Source of the DNA: Mycobacteroides chelonae CCUG 47445
Lineage (GTDB): Bacteria > Actinomycetota > Actinomycetes > Mycobacteriales > Mycobacteriaceae
Length of the DNA stretch: 64,000 nt
Assembly: GCF_001632805.1 (NCBI RefSeq)
Contig: NZ_CP007220.1
Coordinates: 3,286,001-3,350,000, forward strand
Reading direction: 5' to 3'
The notes below the pieces were generated by a model. It was given only the letters and a program-made list of their open reading frames with translations. It had not been told where the DNA came from and ran no database searches. The position numbers and the translations under genes were made by a program. Positions 46,756 to 56,195 of this stretch are shown in pieces. Within the stretch, counting starts at the first letter, position 1. Every line of letters starts with the position of its first letter.

Positions 46756-47258
46756 CGTGTACCCCAATTGTATTGTTGTTTCACTAGTTTCAGATAAACC
46801 AGGGTTTCCGTGGAGGTCACCCCGGGCACGGCACGAATCTGCTTGTTCAGCAGAACCAACAGGTCGTCGTCGTCCTCGCAGACCACCTCGACGATCGCGT
46901 CGAAGGTTCCGGCAGTGAGCACCACGTAGTCGACCGCCTCCAGCTCCGCGAGCCGGTCGGCCACCTCGGTGGTGTCACCGGAGCATTTGATGCCGATCAT
47001 GGCCTGGCGCGCGAACCCCAGCTGCATGGGATCGGTGACCGCCACGATCTGCATGACGCCGGCGTCGATCATGCGTTGGACCCGTTGACGCACCGCCGCC
47101 TCCGAGAGGCCCACCGACTTACCGATGGTCGCGTATGGGCGCCGCCCATCCTGCTGAAGCTCCTCGACAATCGCTTTGGAAGCCTCATCGAGCTGGAATG
47201 CTGCCGAGCCGTTACCCGGATCGGCGACCCGCAACAGACGCCGTTTCGTGTTGGTCAC
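46752..47258 (-). CDS. Lrp/AsnC-family regulator
   Basis: 168 residues. N-terminal AsnC helix-turn-helix: LDEASKAIVEELQQDGRRPY then IGKSVGLSEAAVRQRVQRM. C-terminal RAM effector domain: LGFARQAMIGIKCSG and GTFDAIVEVVCEDDDDLLVL, ending near PGVTSTETLVYLKL. It is the first gene of an operon with the aminotransferase and saccharopine-dehydrogenase-like genes and diverges from the aldehyde dehydrogenase. The pairing suggests it senses an amino acid or amine and activates the catabolic genes on both sides. Confidence 0.9.
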   Translation of the reverse strand: MTNTKRRLLRVADPGNGSAAFQLDEASKAIVEELQQDGRRPYATIGKSVGLSEAAVRQRVQRMIDAGVMQIVAVTDPMQLGFARQAMIGIKCSGDTTEVADRLAELEAVDYVVLTAGTFDAIVEVVCEDDDDLLVLLNKQIRAVPGVTSTETLVYLKLVKQQYNWGTR

Positions 47259-47275
47259 GAGCTCGATTGTGCACG

Positions 47276-47343
47276 GATTCCGTCATCTATTGCAATGTTT
47301 TACGACGAATTACCGTTAAGAGCGGACTATTGACGATGGAATC
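47276..47343. promoter_or_regulatory. Putative Lrp-binding region
   Basis: GATTCCGTCATC (47276-47287) and GACGATGGAATC (47332-47343) are inverted copies with 10 of 12 matches. Between them is the perfect palindrome ATTGCAAT (47289-47296). The stretch is AT-rich and fills the lrp/aldehyde-dehydrogenase gap. Confidence 0.45.
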
Positions 47344-47380
47344 CGTGGCCTAAAGCACCGATTTTCGATACCGTGGCCAG

Positions 47381-48856
47381 GTGAGCGCACCAAGCAGCTG
47401 GATCAATGGCCGCCTCGTCACAACCCGCGGCGATACGCATCGCGTGATCAACCCCGCGACCGGGACAACCGTCGCCGAACTAAGCCTGGCGACCCCCGAC
47501 GACGCCGATGCGGCAGTGGCGGCAGCCAGGGCCGCGGGGCCCGGCTGGGCCTGCTCAACCCCCGCCGACCGTGCCGCTGTCCTGGCCAAACTGGCCGCCG
47601 CCATGGCGGCCAAAGCCGACACGCTGGTGTCCGAGGAGGTCTCCCAGACGGGTAAACCGGTGCGCCTGGCATCGGAGTTCGATGTGCCCGGCAGCATCGA
47701 CAATGTCGAGTTTTTCGCGGGTGCCGCAAGACATCTGGACGGTAAGGCCACGGCCGAATACTCCCCCGACCACACCTCCAGCATCCGGCGCGAGGCCGCC
47801 GGGGTGGTCGCCACCATCACCCCGTGGAACTACCCGCTGCAGATGGCGGTGTGGAAGGTGCTGCCCGCACTGGCGGCAGGGTGCACGGTGGTGATCAAGC
47901 CCAGCGAGCTGACACCGCTGACCACACTCACGCTGGCACGCCTGGCCACCGAGGCCGGGCTGCCCGATGGCGTGCTCAACGTCGTCACCGGACGCGGCGA
48001 TGACGTGGGCAGCACCCTCGCGGGCCACCCCGATGTGGATTTGGTGACCTTCACCGGATCCACCACTGTGGGCCGGAAGGTAATGGCCGCGGCCGCCGTT
48101 CATGGGCATCGAACACAGCTGGAGCTCGGCGGCAAGGCACCCTTCGTGGTGTTCGACGACGCCGACCTGGACGCCGCCATTCAGGGCGCGGTCGCCGGCG
48201 CGATCATCAACTCCGGCCAGGACTGCACGGCCGCGACCCGGGCGATCGTCGCCCGCGATCTGTACGACGACTTCGTCGCCGGAGTCGGCGAGGTGATGAA
48301 CAAGATCGTCGTCGGCGATCCCTTGGATCCGAACACCGATATCGGACCGCTGATTTCGGCCCCCCATCGCGCCAGGGTTGCGAGCATCGTGGACCGCGCC
48401 CCTGCCCAGGGCGGCCGAATCGTCAGCGGTGCAAGCTCACCCGATCTGCCGGGATTCTTCTACCGGCCCACCCTGATCGCCGACGTCGCGGAGACATCCG
48501 AGGCCTACCGCGACGAGATCTTCGGTCCGGTACTCACCGTGCGCGCGTTCTCCGATGACGACGACGCACTGCGGCAGGCGAACGACACCGCCTATGGCCT
48601 TGCCGCCTCGGCGTGGACGCGCGATGTCTACCGCGCGCAGCGGGCCTCGCGGCAGATCAAGGCGGGTTGCGTATGGATCAACGACCACATCCCCATCGTC
48701 AGCGAGATGCCGCACGGCGGATTCGGCGCGTCCGGCTTCGGCAAGGACATGTCCGACTACTCCCTTGAGGAGTATCTGACCATCAAGCATGTGATGAGCG
48801 ATATCACCGGTACCGCCGAAAAGGACTGGCACCGAACTATTTTCGCGAAACGTTAG
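47381..48856 (+). CDS. Aldehyde dehydrogenase, gamma-aminobutyraldehyde type
   Basis: 491 residues from a GTG at 47381. Motifs: ATITPWNYPLQMAVWKVLPA near residue 145, VTFTGSTTVGRKV near 224 (NAD), catalytic Glu in LELGGKAPFVVFDDAD near 248 and nucleophile Cys in INSGQDCTAATR near 283. The C-terminus has EMPHGGFGASGFGKDMSDYS, typical of the gamma-aminobutyraldehyde/betaine-aldehyde group. It would oxidise the aldehyde produced by the neighbouring aminotransferase. Its stop overlaps the convergent marR gene by 4 nt. Confidence 0.88.
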   Translation: MSAPSSWINGRLVTTRGDTHRVINPATGTTVAELSLATPDDADAAVAAARAAGPGWACSTPADRAAVLAKLAAAMAAKADTLVSEEVSQTGKPVRLASEFDVPGSIDNVEFFAGAARHLDGKATAEYSPDHTSSIRREAAGVVATITPWNYPLQMAVWKVLPALAAGCTVVIKPSELTPLTTLTLARLATEAGLPDGVLNVVTGRGDDVGSTLAGHPDVDLVTFTGSTTVGRKVMAAAAVHGHRTQLELGGKAPFVVFDDADLDAAIQGAVAGAIINSGQDCTAATRAIVARDLYDDFVAGVGEVMNKIVVGDPLDPNTDIGPLISAPHRARVASIVDRAPAQGGRIVSGASSPDLPGFFYRPTLIADVAETSEAYRDEIFGPVLTVRAFSDDDDALRQANDTAYGLAASAWTRDVYRAQRASRQIKAGCVWINDHIPIVSEMPHGGFGASGFGKDMSDYSLEEYLTIKHVMSDITGTAEKDWHRTIFAKR

Positions 48857-49323
48857 GGCCGCGCGTCCAAGTTGTCGTTGATGAGCGCCGCGAGCCGGGT
48901 AAGGCTCGTGGTCATCGCACGACGATCGGCACCCGCCAATTCGGCGAAGACCGCGTGCTGCCGTGCCCGAAAGGCCACCTGCGCGTTGACCACCCTCGTA
49001 CGCCCGGCGGTGGTCAAGCCCACCAGGACCAACCGGTCATCCGATGCCGAGCGGGTGCGTTCGACCACACCCCGTTCTTCTAACTGCTTGAGCGCGCGCG
49101 TGGCCGTCGGCACCGCCACTCCCGCCGTCCCGGCCAGCTGACTCACCGACATCGATTCCCGGTCCAGCAGCGGTGCCAGCAGCTCGAGCTGCGAGCGACT
49201 CATACCCGCCTGCGTCCCCGCGGGCGACGTTCGTCCCCGGCGCATCGCGAAGTACAGCGCGTCCGTGGCCGCCACCAGCTCTTCGATCTCACGGGCACTG
49301 TTTCCGCTCGGTTGTCCTGGCAC
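48853..49323 (-). CDS. MarR-family regulator
   Basis: 156 residues. Winged-helix core: SRSQLELLAPLLDRESMSVSQL, then AGVAVPTATRALKQLEERGV and the wing VERTRSASDDRLVLVGLTTAG. MarR proteins usually repress a divergent efflux or oxidoreductase gene and let go when a phenolic or oxidised ligand binds. Two palindromic sites in the 76-nt gap to the divergent flavin monooxygenase (49339-49367) fit that model. Confidence 0.88.
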   Translation of the reverse strand: MPGQPSGNSAREIEELVAATDALYFAMRRGRTSPAGTQAGMSRSQLELLAPLLDRESMSVSQLAGTAGVAVPTATRALKQLEERGVVERTRSASDDRLVLVGLTTAGRTRVVNAQVAFRARQHAVFAELAGADRRAMTTSLTRLAALINDNLDARP

Positions 49324-49338
49324 CCCGACAGTCTAAGG

Positions 49339-49367
49339 GTTAGCATAACAATAGTTAGCATGCTAAC
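49339..49367. promoter_or_regulatory. Tandem MarR operator sites
   Basis: GTTAGCATGCTAAC (49354-49367) is a perfect 14-bp palindrome. GTTAGCATAAC (49339-49349) is a shorter copy of the same half-sites 15 nt upstream. Both lie between marR and the monooxygenase, 33 to 61 nt before the latter's start. Confidence 0.75.
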
Positions 49368-49399
49368 ATTATTGTCGAAGCCAACGAAAGGACACGAAC

Positions 49400-50572
49400 A
49401 TGCGTGTAGCGATCATCGGCGCCGGAATCGGTGGGCTCACCGCAGCAGCGGCGTTGCGCGCCAACGGTATCGACGTCATCGTCTATGAGAAGGCGCACGA
49501 ACTGCGCGAGGTGGGCGCGGGCGTCGTCGTCGCGAACAACGGCCAGCGCGCACTCGATGCCGTGGGCCTTGGCGATCGGGTACGGGAGGTCGGCACGCGA
49601 ATCGAACGCACCGTGTGGAGCACCTGGCACGGAGAAGATGTCCCGGTGCCGCCTGCGTGGCCGTCGGTCACCCCGGGACGCCCGGTGACCTCCCTGCCCG
49701 TACACCGCGGCGAACTACAGCAGGCGCTGCTGGGCGCACTACCCGCCGGGACCGTCCACCTCGGGCGCCCCTGCCAGGACGTGATCGAAACCGCCGACGG
49801 GGCCCGCATCGTCTTCGCCGACGGCTCCGAGGAGCACGCCGACATCGTCGTCGGTGCCGATGGCATCCACTCGGCGGTGCAGCAGGCGGTCGCAGGCCCC
49901 GTTGAGCTGTCCAGCGAGGGCATCATGGCCTACCGCGGTTTGATTCCCGTCGAACGCCTCGACGACTCCGTCGACCTCCAGCGGATGCAGATGTGGCTCG
50001 GCCCTGGGCGCAGTTTCCTCATCTATCCGGTCTCCCGAGGACGGTTGCTGAACATCGTGGCCTTCACGGCCACCGATCTCGATGCCGAGGAATCGTGGAC
50101 GGCACCGGGTGATGTGCGGGCCCTCGCGGCGGAGTTCGCGGATTGGGCACACCCCGTTCCGGCCATTATCGACGCACTTCCAGAAACCTTCCGGTGGGGA
50201 CTTTACGATCGAAAGTCGTTGGGCCGATGGTCAACTGACCGCATCACCCTTCTCGGCGACGCCGCGCACCCGGTAACCCCGCATCTGGGCCAGGGCGCGA
50301 ACATGGCGATCGAGGACGCGGTCGTGCTCGCCACCGTTCTCGCGGGCGCTTCGGTGGCCGATGTCCCCCAGCGGCTGGCCTTGTACGAGTCCCTGCGGCG
50401 TGACCGCACAAGTCGTATTCAGCAGAACGCACGCCAAGCGGGCGCGATCTACCGTGCCACCGATCTCAGCACCCAGCAGCAGGCCGCCGGGCTCACCGCG
50501 ATCCTGGCCGGTGACTGGATCCCCGACTACGACGCCACCGCGGCAGCCGAGGCGGCGCTGGCCTCGCTCTAA
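49400..50572 (+). CDS. FAD-dependent monooxygenase (aromatic hydroxylase type)
   Basis: 390 residues. FAD motifs: VAIIGAGIGGLTAAAALRA at residues 3-21, the DG motif VVGADGIHSAVQQAV near 151 and GDAAHPVTPHLGQGANMAIE near 287. This is the para-hydroxybenzoate hydroxylase fold, close to salicylate/3-hydroxybenzoate hydroxylases and to tetracycline- or rifampicin-modifying members. Substrate cannot be deduced. AACGAAAGGAC precedes the ATG. Control by the divergent MarR suggests induction by an aromatic compound or drug. It converges on the APC permease with a 4-nt overlap. Confidence 0.9.
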   Translation: MRVAIIGAGIGGLTAAAALRANGIDVIVYEKAHELREVGAGVVVANNGQRALDAVGLGDRVREVGTRIERTVWSTWHGEDVPVPPAWPSVTPGRPVTSLPVHRGELQQALLGALPAGTVHLGRPCQDVIETADGARIVFADGSEEHADIVVGADGIHSAVQQAVAGPVELSSEGIMAYRGLIPVERLDDSVDLQRMQMWLGPGRSFLIYPVSRGRLLNIVAFTATDLDAEESWTAPGDVRALAAEFADWAHPVPAIIDALPETFRWGLYDRKSLGRWSTDRITLLGDAAHPVTPHLGQGANMAIEDAVVLATVLAGASVADVPQRLALYESLRRDRTSRIQQNARQAGAIYRATDLSTQQQAAGLTAILAGDWIPDYDATAAAEAALASL

Positions 50573-52263
50573 TCCTTAGTGAACTCCTCGCCGGTCAGTG
50601 GGTTCACCGCGACTTCACCCTCGGGCAGGTTAGACAGATCACCGGCGATGACGGTCTGTTGCGCCTCGACCGCATCGGGCAGTCCAAAGTGGGCGGTGGC
50701 CCCGACGGGGGCCAGCACCAGATCGGCGCTGCGCCGTGGCAGCGTCTCCCCCTGGAAGAACGGCGGCGCGGCCACCCGCCATAACAACATCAAAACCACA
50801 CCGAGCACCAGCGCACCCACACCCACGACCGCCACGGCGCCGACTCCGAAGACGGTGACGTTGTTACCGGCGTCATCGATGAGCCAGTCGGGCTTGGCAT
50901 ATTGAATGAGCCCGTACACGAAGACCACGCTCAGGGTGACTCCGCCGGCCAACGGCATGACACCGCGCATCATCAAATCGCGGAAGCTGTCGGTGAGCGT
51001 CTTGCGGTAGAACCACACACACGCGAAGCCGGTGAGCCCGTAATAGAAGGCGATCATCAATCCGACCGACCCGATGAGTGCCGTCAGCAGGTTGGTGCTG
51101 ATTGCGGTGAACAGGACGTAGAACACGATCGATATCGCGCCCATCGCAATGGTGGACGTCGACGGCGTCAGGTACTTGCGGTGAATCGACGCGAACGATT
51201 CCGGTAGCGCCTTGTACACACCCATCGACAGGGTGGTGCGAGCTGTCGGCAGGATCGTGGTCTGTGTGCAGGCCGACGCCGAGGTCAGGATCGACGCCGA
51301 GAGCAGCAGCATTCCGAGGTGCCCCAGGAAGCTGTCGCCGAAAAGCTCGGGCCCGATGGCCTTGAACACGTCGGCAGCGTTCTCTTGATTGCCCAGGCCG
51401 ACTCCCTCCGTGCCGACTCCCGCGAAGGCCACGGCCGCCACGCTGACCAGGGCGTAGGTGGCCAGCAGCAGGAATGTCGAGATGACCGCGGCCCGGCCGG
51501 GTGTGCGTCCGGGGTCATCGGACTCCTCGTTGCAGGCCACCGCGGTATCCCAGCCCCAGTAGATGAAGATCGTCGTCAGTACCGCCGGAGCGATCACCGT
51601 GCTGAAGTCCATGCCGCCCGGCCAGAACCAGGACAACGAGGGCAGCAGTGAGTAGTCCTCGGCGTTGTGTGTGTAGACCTTGATCAGGGCCACGATCGCG
51701 AACGCGATCAGCACCACCACTTCGACAGTGAGCAGCCAGTACTGCAGCCGGGCCGATACCTCGATGCCCCGATAACAGATGTAGGTCATGATCACGATCC
51801 AGATGACCCCCGCCACCGTGGACCACAGCACGCTGTCGGCCAAACCGGCCGCCGACGACCAGCCCAGGTCGCCGACGAAGGTGAACGAGTAGGCACCGGC
51901 GACCTGCGCCAGGTTGGCCAGACAGATGACGTCCGCCGCGATGATGCCCCAGCCGCCCAGCCATCCGACGATCGGCCCGAAGGTCCGCGAGGCCCAGGTG
52001 AACGTGGTCCCGCAGTCCGGCTCGGCCTTATTCAGCTCCTGGTAGGCCACCGCGATCAGATACATCGGGATGAACGAAATCAGCACGATCGCGGGTGCCT
52101 TGACCCCGGCGAGCAGGGCGCCACCGCTGGCGACGATCAACCCCAGGGTGGCGGCCAGGCTGTATGCGGGCGCCGTGGACGCCAGCCCGACCACGATGCT
52201 GGACATCAGGCCCAGCGCTCCGCCCTTGAGTCCCTTGCTCTCGACGGGGTTATCTGAGCTCAT
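50569..52263 (-). CDS. APC-superfamily amino acid/amine permease
   Basis: 564 residues with about 12 transmembrane helices and a cytoplasmic C-tail. APC signature at the N-terminus: GALGLMSSIVVGLASTAPAY, then YQELNKAEPDCGTTFTWASR (regions near residues 15 and 72), and YWGWDTAVACNEESDDPGRT near 236. Members import amino acids or polyamines by proton symport. Placed at the end of the aminotransferase / aldehyde dehydrogenase block, it is a reasonable uptake system for that pathway's substrate. The upstream 219 nt hold no gene and probably its promoter. Confidence 0.88.
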   Translation of the reverse strand: MSSDNPVESKGLKGGALGLMSSIVVGLASTAPAYSLAATLGLIVASGGALLAGVKAPAIVLISFIPMYLIAVAYQELNKAEPDCGTTFTWASRTFGPIVGWLGGWGIIAADVICLANLAQVAGAYSFTFVGDLGWSSAAGLADSVLWSTVAGVIWIVIMTYICYRGIEVSARLQYWLLTVEVVVLIAFAIVALIKVYTHNAEDYSLLPSLSWFWPGGMDFSTVIAPAVLTTIFIYWGWDTAVACNEESDDPGRTPGRAAVISTFLLLATYALVSVAAVAFAGVGTEGVGLGNQENAADVFKAIGPELFGDSFLGHLGMLLLSASILTSASACTQTTILPTARTTLSMGVYKALPESFASIHRKYLTPSTSTIAMGAISIVFYVLFTAISTNLLTALIGSVGLMIAFYYGLTGFACVWFYRKTLTDSFRDLMMRGVMPLAGGVTLSVVFVYGLIQYAKPDWLIDDAGNNVTVFGVGAVAVVGVGALVLGVVLMLLWRVAAPPFFQGETLPRRSADLVLAPVGATAHFGLPDAVEAQQTVIAGDLSNLPEGEVAVNPLTGEEFTKD

Positions 52264-52482
52264 ACACGTCTCCTCGCTCGGCGGACTGCGAGCAGAATAC
52301 GTTTTCCGTTGACATTTCGCCCATCAAGAGCGGAATTCGTCATGAAAATTCGGTTTCACACCGGATTCAGCAACAACACCGGCGGCTCATAGGCGCGCTA
52401 ATCCGCCACCGAAACTACGGTTTACGCCGCATTTCTCGAGTGCGCGACACCAAATAGGACGTATCGGCGTGACAGAGGTGAT

Positions 52483-53289
52483 CTAGGCGAGTGGGTTCGT
52501 TCCGTTGAGGAACACCCAGATGGCGGCCGCGGCACCCAGCCCCAGCAGCAGCGCGGCGAAGGAGCCCACAAATGGCCTGCGAGCCCAGCCCCTTCCGGCG
52601 TCAAACCCGTACCGACCTGGGCCGACGAGGATCACCGCGATGAGCGCGACGATCATCAACAGCTCGAACTCGTGCCCGTCGGGCCAAAAGATCGCGTACC
52701 GGTTCGCCTTGTCGGACACCATGTCGGACAGCAGCACATTGACCATGAAGGCCAGCCCGGCCGCGCCCGCCAGCGGTGTCAGCAGACCGAGAATCAGCAG
52801 GACCCCGGCGCCGAGCTCAGCGGTAACACCGACATAAGTAAGGATGTCGGCGTATTTGAAGCCGCGATCAGTCAGCGTCGATTCGAAACCATTGAGGCCG
52901 GTCCCGCCCCACCAGCCGAAAACCTTGCGCAATCCGTGGGCGATGAGCACCGCACCCACGCCGACGCGCAACAACAGCAGTCCAAGATCTTGGGTGCCGC
53001 GACGGTCGCCCGTCGGGTCTTGGGTGCCCCACGGCGCGGCATGTCGCGCCTGCACCGCCTCGGAAGATATCTGGGTGGTGGCAGGTTCGGCATAGGGCAG
53101 CGGCGCTGGATCGTACAACGGTCCAACCTCTTTCACGTCGTGGGAGCTCGTCAGCTTTTCCCCCTGGTAATGCGGGATTGCCGTGGTCTCGAAATCGCCG
53201 CCATAGGTGGCCGACGGCACATCGTCTTCAGGGTCGACCAGTTCAGGCGGCTTACGCCACACCTGCGGATCGTCCGAATGACCGGTCAC
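52483..53289 (-). CDS. DoxX-family membrane protein
   Basis: 268 residues from a GTG at 53289. A hydrophilic N-terminal region of ~95 residues (Pro/Glu/Asp-rich, e.g. WRKPPELVDPEDDVPSATYG) precedes a DoxX module of four helices: LGLLLLRVGVGAVLIAHGL, YVGVTAELGAGVLLILGLL, AAGLAFMVNVLLSDM and LLMIVALIAVILVGPG, plus a fifth C-terminal helix. In M. tuberculosis the DoxX protein at this locus (Rv3005c) is known to form a membrane complex with SodA and the thiol oxidoreductase SseA against oxidative stress. The frame continues upstream but the GTG fits the family length. Confidence 0.85.
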   Translation of the reverse strand: MTGHSDDPQVWRKPPELVDPEDDVPSATYGGDFETTAIPHYQGEKLTSSHDVKEVGPLYDPAPLPYAEPATTQISSEAVQARHAAPWGTQDPTGDRRGTQDLGLLLLRVGVGAVLIAHGLRKVFGWWGGTGLNGFESTLTDRGFKYADILTYVGVTAELGAGVLLILGLLTPLAGAAGLAFMVNVLLSDMVSDKANRYAIFWPDGHEFELLMIVALIAVILVGPGRYGFDAGRGWARRPFVGSFAALLLGLGAAAAIWVFLNGTNPLA

Positions 53290-53359
53290 GGCCCAAGAGT
53301 AAGTCCATTGGAGGCCTGAATGTGGCGAGCAACGCCGTAAGGTCCGTAATCTTGCGGGC

Positions 53360-54553
53360 ATGCTCATTCGCTGCCGGAGCCGCAGGGCCGGCGACATCCG
53401 GCCAAATCCCGCGACGGGACCGACCAATGAGCCATCGGGGAGAAGACTGTTTGTCGGTTCGGTGGCAGCGCTGGCCGGGACGGTGACCCTGCTCTCGGGT
53501 TGCGTGCGGTTCGATCCCACCCAGGATCAGCCGTTCACCGAGGTTCCCAGCCGCGGGATAGCCCAGACCACGACCACCCCGCCGCCACCGTTGCCGGGTA
53601 AGCCGTTTCCCAAGCAGTGCGCCGCCGACGGCGTGATGCAGGGATGCCTGGAAGCCACCAGCGGCCTCATCATGGGCAGCGATGGCAAGACCGCTTTGGT
53701 CGCCGAGCGGGCGACGGGTGCCGTCAAAGAGATCGCGACGAGCGCCGAGCCGAAGGTGAAGACAACCATCCCCGTCGACCCGTCCGGGGACGGTGGACTG
53801 TCCGATATCGTGCTTTCCCCCTCATACCAGCAGGACCGGCTGATGTACGCCTACATCAGTACCCCCACCGACAACCGGGTGATTCGCATCGCGGACGGTG
53901 ATGTGCCCAAGGACATTCTCACTGGAATTCCCAAGGGCCCCAACGGTAATGCCGGATCGCTGGCGTTCATCAGCCCCACCACACTGGTGGTCCAGACCGG
54001 CACCGGCGGTAATCCGGCCGCAGCCAATGATCCGAACTCTCTGGCCGGCAAGGTGATCCGCATCGAGCAGCCGACCACCATCGACCAGGCCGCACCGACC
54101 ACCGCGATCAGCGGCCTCGGCGACGGCGGGGCGATGTGCGTGGACGCCGCCAACGGCGCGCTGTACGTCACCGACCGCTCGCCCGTCGGCGACCGGCTGC
54201 AAAAGCTGACCAAGGACGGCAAGATCACGACGGTGTGGACCTGGCCCGATAAACCCGGGGTCGCAGGCTGCGCCGCGTTGGACAGCTCGGTGATGGTCAA
54301 CCTGGTCTTCAACCAGACCACTGTCGTGGTGCGCCAGAACCCGGAGACCGGCGCGGTCACCGGCGATCCCGAAGTGCTCCGCCAGAAAGAGCAGCACGGT
54401 CACGTGCGCGCGCTCAAGCTCTCGGCCGACGGGAATGTCTGGGGCGGTTCCATCAACAAGGACTTCGGTACCGCCACCCCCACCGAGGACGTGGTGTTCC
54501 CGCTGTTCCCGAAGGGCGGCGGATTCCCCCGCGCCAACGACGACCTGGACTGA
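53360..54553 (+). CDS. lppZ: LppZ-like lipoprotein with glucose/sorbosone dehydrogenase-type beta-propeller
   Basis: 397 residues. The signal region RRLFVGSVAALAGTVTLLSGC ends in a lipobox with Cys at residue 48, so the mature protein is lipid-anchored at the outer face of the membrane. The remainder is a beta-propeller resembling PQQ-dependent sugar dehydrogenases: TALVAERATGAVKEI, GDGGLSDIVLSPSY, SLAGKVIRIEQPTT, WTWPDKPGVAGCAALD. It matches M. tuberculosis LppZ closely as I recall it. No enzyme activity is established. The ~27 residues before the signal are unusual; a later start is possible. Confidence 0.88.
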   Translation: MLIRCRSRRAGDIRPNPATGPTNEPSGRRLFVGSVAALAGTVTLLSGCVRFDPTQDQPFTEVPSRGIAQTTTTPPPPLPGKPFPKQCAADGVMQGCLEATSGLIMGSDGKTALVAERATGAVKEIATSAEPKVKTTIPVDPSGDGGLSDIVLSPSYQQDRLMYAYISTPTDNRVIRIADGDVPKDILTGIPKGPNGNAGSLAFISPTTLVVQTGTGGNPAAANDPNSLAGKVIRIEQPTTIDQAAPTTAISGLGDGGAMCVDAANGALYVTDRSPVGDRLQKLTKDGKITTVWTWPDKPGVAGCAALDSSVMVNLVFNQTTVVVRQNPETGAVTGDPEVLRQKEQHGHVRALKLSADGNVWGGSINKDFGTATPTEDVVFPLFPKGGGFPRANDDLD

Positions 54554-54562
54554 TTCCCCGCC

Positions 54563-54617
54563 GACTGTCGACTTTTCGCGATACTCACTCGCACTGTGCC
54601 GCGAGAAGTCGACAGTC
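54563..54617. terminator. 18-bp long-loop hairpin between convergent lppZ and gatB
   Basis: Arms 54563-54580 and 54600-54617 pair in 17 of 18 positions around a 19-nt loop. No T run follows. It lies 10 nt from each stop codon. Confidence 0.65.
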
Positions 54618-54626
54618 AGCGTGTGA

Positions 54627-56126
54627 TTAGGCCTGGCCGCAGGCCTTCAGCACCAAATCCTTGACCAGCGCGGCGTCGGCCTGTCCCCTGGTGGCCTTCA
54701 TCACCGCACCGACGATGGCGCCCGCGGCCGCCACCTTGCCGTCGCGGATCTTCTGCGCGACATCGGGGTTGGCCTCCAATGCCTCATCGACGGCGGCCTG
54801 GATCACCGAATCGTCGCGCACCACGGTCAACCCGCGGGCAGTCATTACCTGCTCGGGCTCGCCCTCTCCGGCCAGCACACCGTCGACCACCTGACGCGCC
54901 AACTTGTTGGACAGCTTGCCGTCGTTGATCAACGCGGCAACAGCGGCCACCTGCTTTGGCGTGATGGGAAGGTCAGCCAGCTCGACCTCACGCGAATTGG
55001 CTTGCTGGACGAGATAGTTGCCCCACCACGAGCGCGCTTCCTCGCTGCTGGCCCCCTCGACGACGGTGGCCTGTACGAGTTCGACGGCGCCGTTGTTCAC
55101 CAGATCGCGCATCACCTCGTCGGAGACGCCCCATTCCTGCTGGATGCGCCCCAACCGCAGCCAGGGCAGCTCCGGCAGGGTGCCCCGTAGGCGCTCGATC
55201 AGCTCGCCGCTCGGCGCGACGGGTTCCAGGTCGGGCTCTGGGAAGTAGCGGTAGTCCTCGGCCGTCTCCTTGCGGCGCCCCGCACTGGTAGAGCCGTCCT
55301 GCTCCAGGAAGTGCCGGGTTTCCTGAATGACGTCCTCACCCGCATCCAGAACAGCTGCCTGACGCCGCATCTCGTAACGCACCGCCACTTCGACGCTCTT
55401 GAGTGAGTTGACGTTCTTGGTCTCGGTACGGGTGCCAAACTCGTCGGCGCCGGTGGGCATCAGCGACACATTCGCATCGCAGCGCATGGACCCGTGATCC
55501 ATGCGCACATCGGAAACATCCAACGCGCGCAACAGGTCCCGCAGCGCAGTGACGTAGGCGCGGGCGATCTCCGGAGCTCGTTCCCCGGTGCCCTCGATGG
55601 GCTTGGTGACGATCTCGACAAGTGGCACGCCCGCCCGGTTGTAGTCGAGCAGGGATTCGGTGGCCCCGGAGATGCGGCCGGTCTCGCTGCCGATATGCGT
55701 CAGCTTGCCGGTGTCCTCCTCCATGTGGGCGCGCTCGATCTGCACCCGCCAGGTGGTGCCGTCTTCGAGCGGGACGTCCAGGTACCCGTTGAACGCGATC
55801 GGCTCGTCGTACTGAGAGATCTGGTAGTTCTTCGGCTGGTCCGGGTAGAAGTAGTTCTTGCGGGCGAACCGGCCCCACGGGGCGATCTCACAGTTCAGCG
55901 CCAGCCCGATACGGATGGCCGATTCGACGGCCTTCTCGTTGACCACCGGCAACGAGCCCGGCAGCCCCAGACAGACGGGGCAGATCTGGGTGTTCGGCTC
56001 CGCGCCGAATGTGGTGGGGCAGCCGCAGAACATCTTGGTGGCCGTGGACAGTTCGACGTGGACCTCCATGCCGAGCACCGGCTCGTATCGGGTCAGCACA
56101 TCGTCGTAGTCCAGCAGTTCTGTCAT
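54627..56126 (-). CDS. gatB: Asp/Glu-tRNA(Asn/Gln) amidotransferase subunit B
   Basis: 499 residues, the tRNA-binding kinase subunit of GatCAB. It starts near [23 protein letters not shown], with the metal-binding Cys set CGCP and CPVCLGLPG and the signature [16 protein letters not shown] near residue 160. The C-terminal YqeY-type tail domain ([20 protein letters not shown]) contacts the tRNA elbow. It phosphorylates the mischarged Glu before amidation. Separated from gatA/gatC by pfkA and three accessory genes, so the complex is not encoded in one operon here. Confidence 0.96.
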   Translation of the reverse strand: MTELLDYDDVLTRYEPVLGMEVHVELSTATKMFCGCPTTFGAEPNTQICPVCLGLPGSLPVVNEKAVESAIRIGLALNCEIAPWGRFARKNYFYPDQPKNYQISQYDEPIAFNGYLDVPLEDGTTWRVQIERAHMEEDTGKLTHIGSETGRISGATESLLDYNRAGVPLVEIVTKPIEGTGERAPEIARAYVTALRDLLRALDVSDVRMDHGSMRCDANVSLMPTGADEFGTRTETKNVNSLKSVEVAVRYEMRRQAAVLDAGEDVIQETRHFLEQDGSTSAGRRKETAEDYRYFPEPDLEPVAPSGELIERLRGTLPELPWLRLGRIQQEWGVSDEVMRDLVNNGAVELVQATVVEGASSEEARSWWGNYLVQQANSREVELADLPITPKQVAAVAALINDGKLSNKLARQVVDGVLAGEGEPEQVMTARGLTVVRDDSVIQAAVDEALEANPDVAQKIRDGKVAAAGAIVGAVMKATRGQADAALVKDLVLKACGQA

Positions 56127-56195
56127 GCTGCGATCCTAATAGGTCGGCTTTGCCGCCCGAGGGCTGAGCTGGCCGTCCCGAACAGGCCCCTCCGT

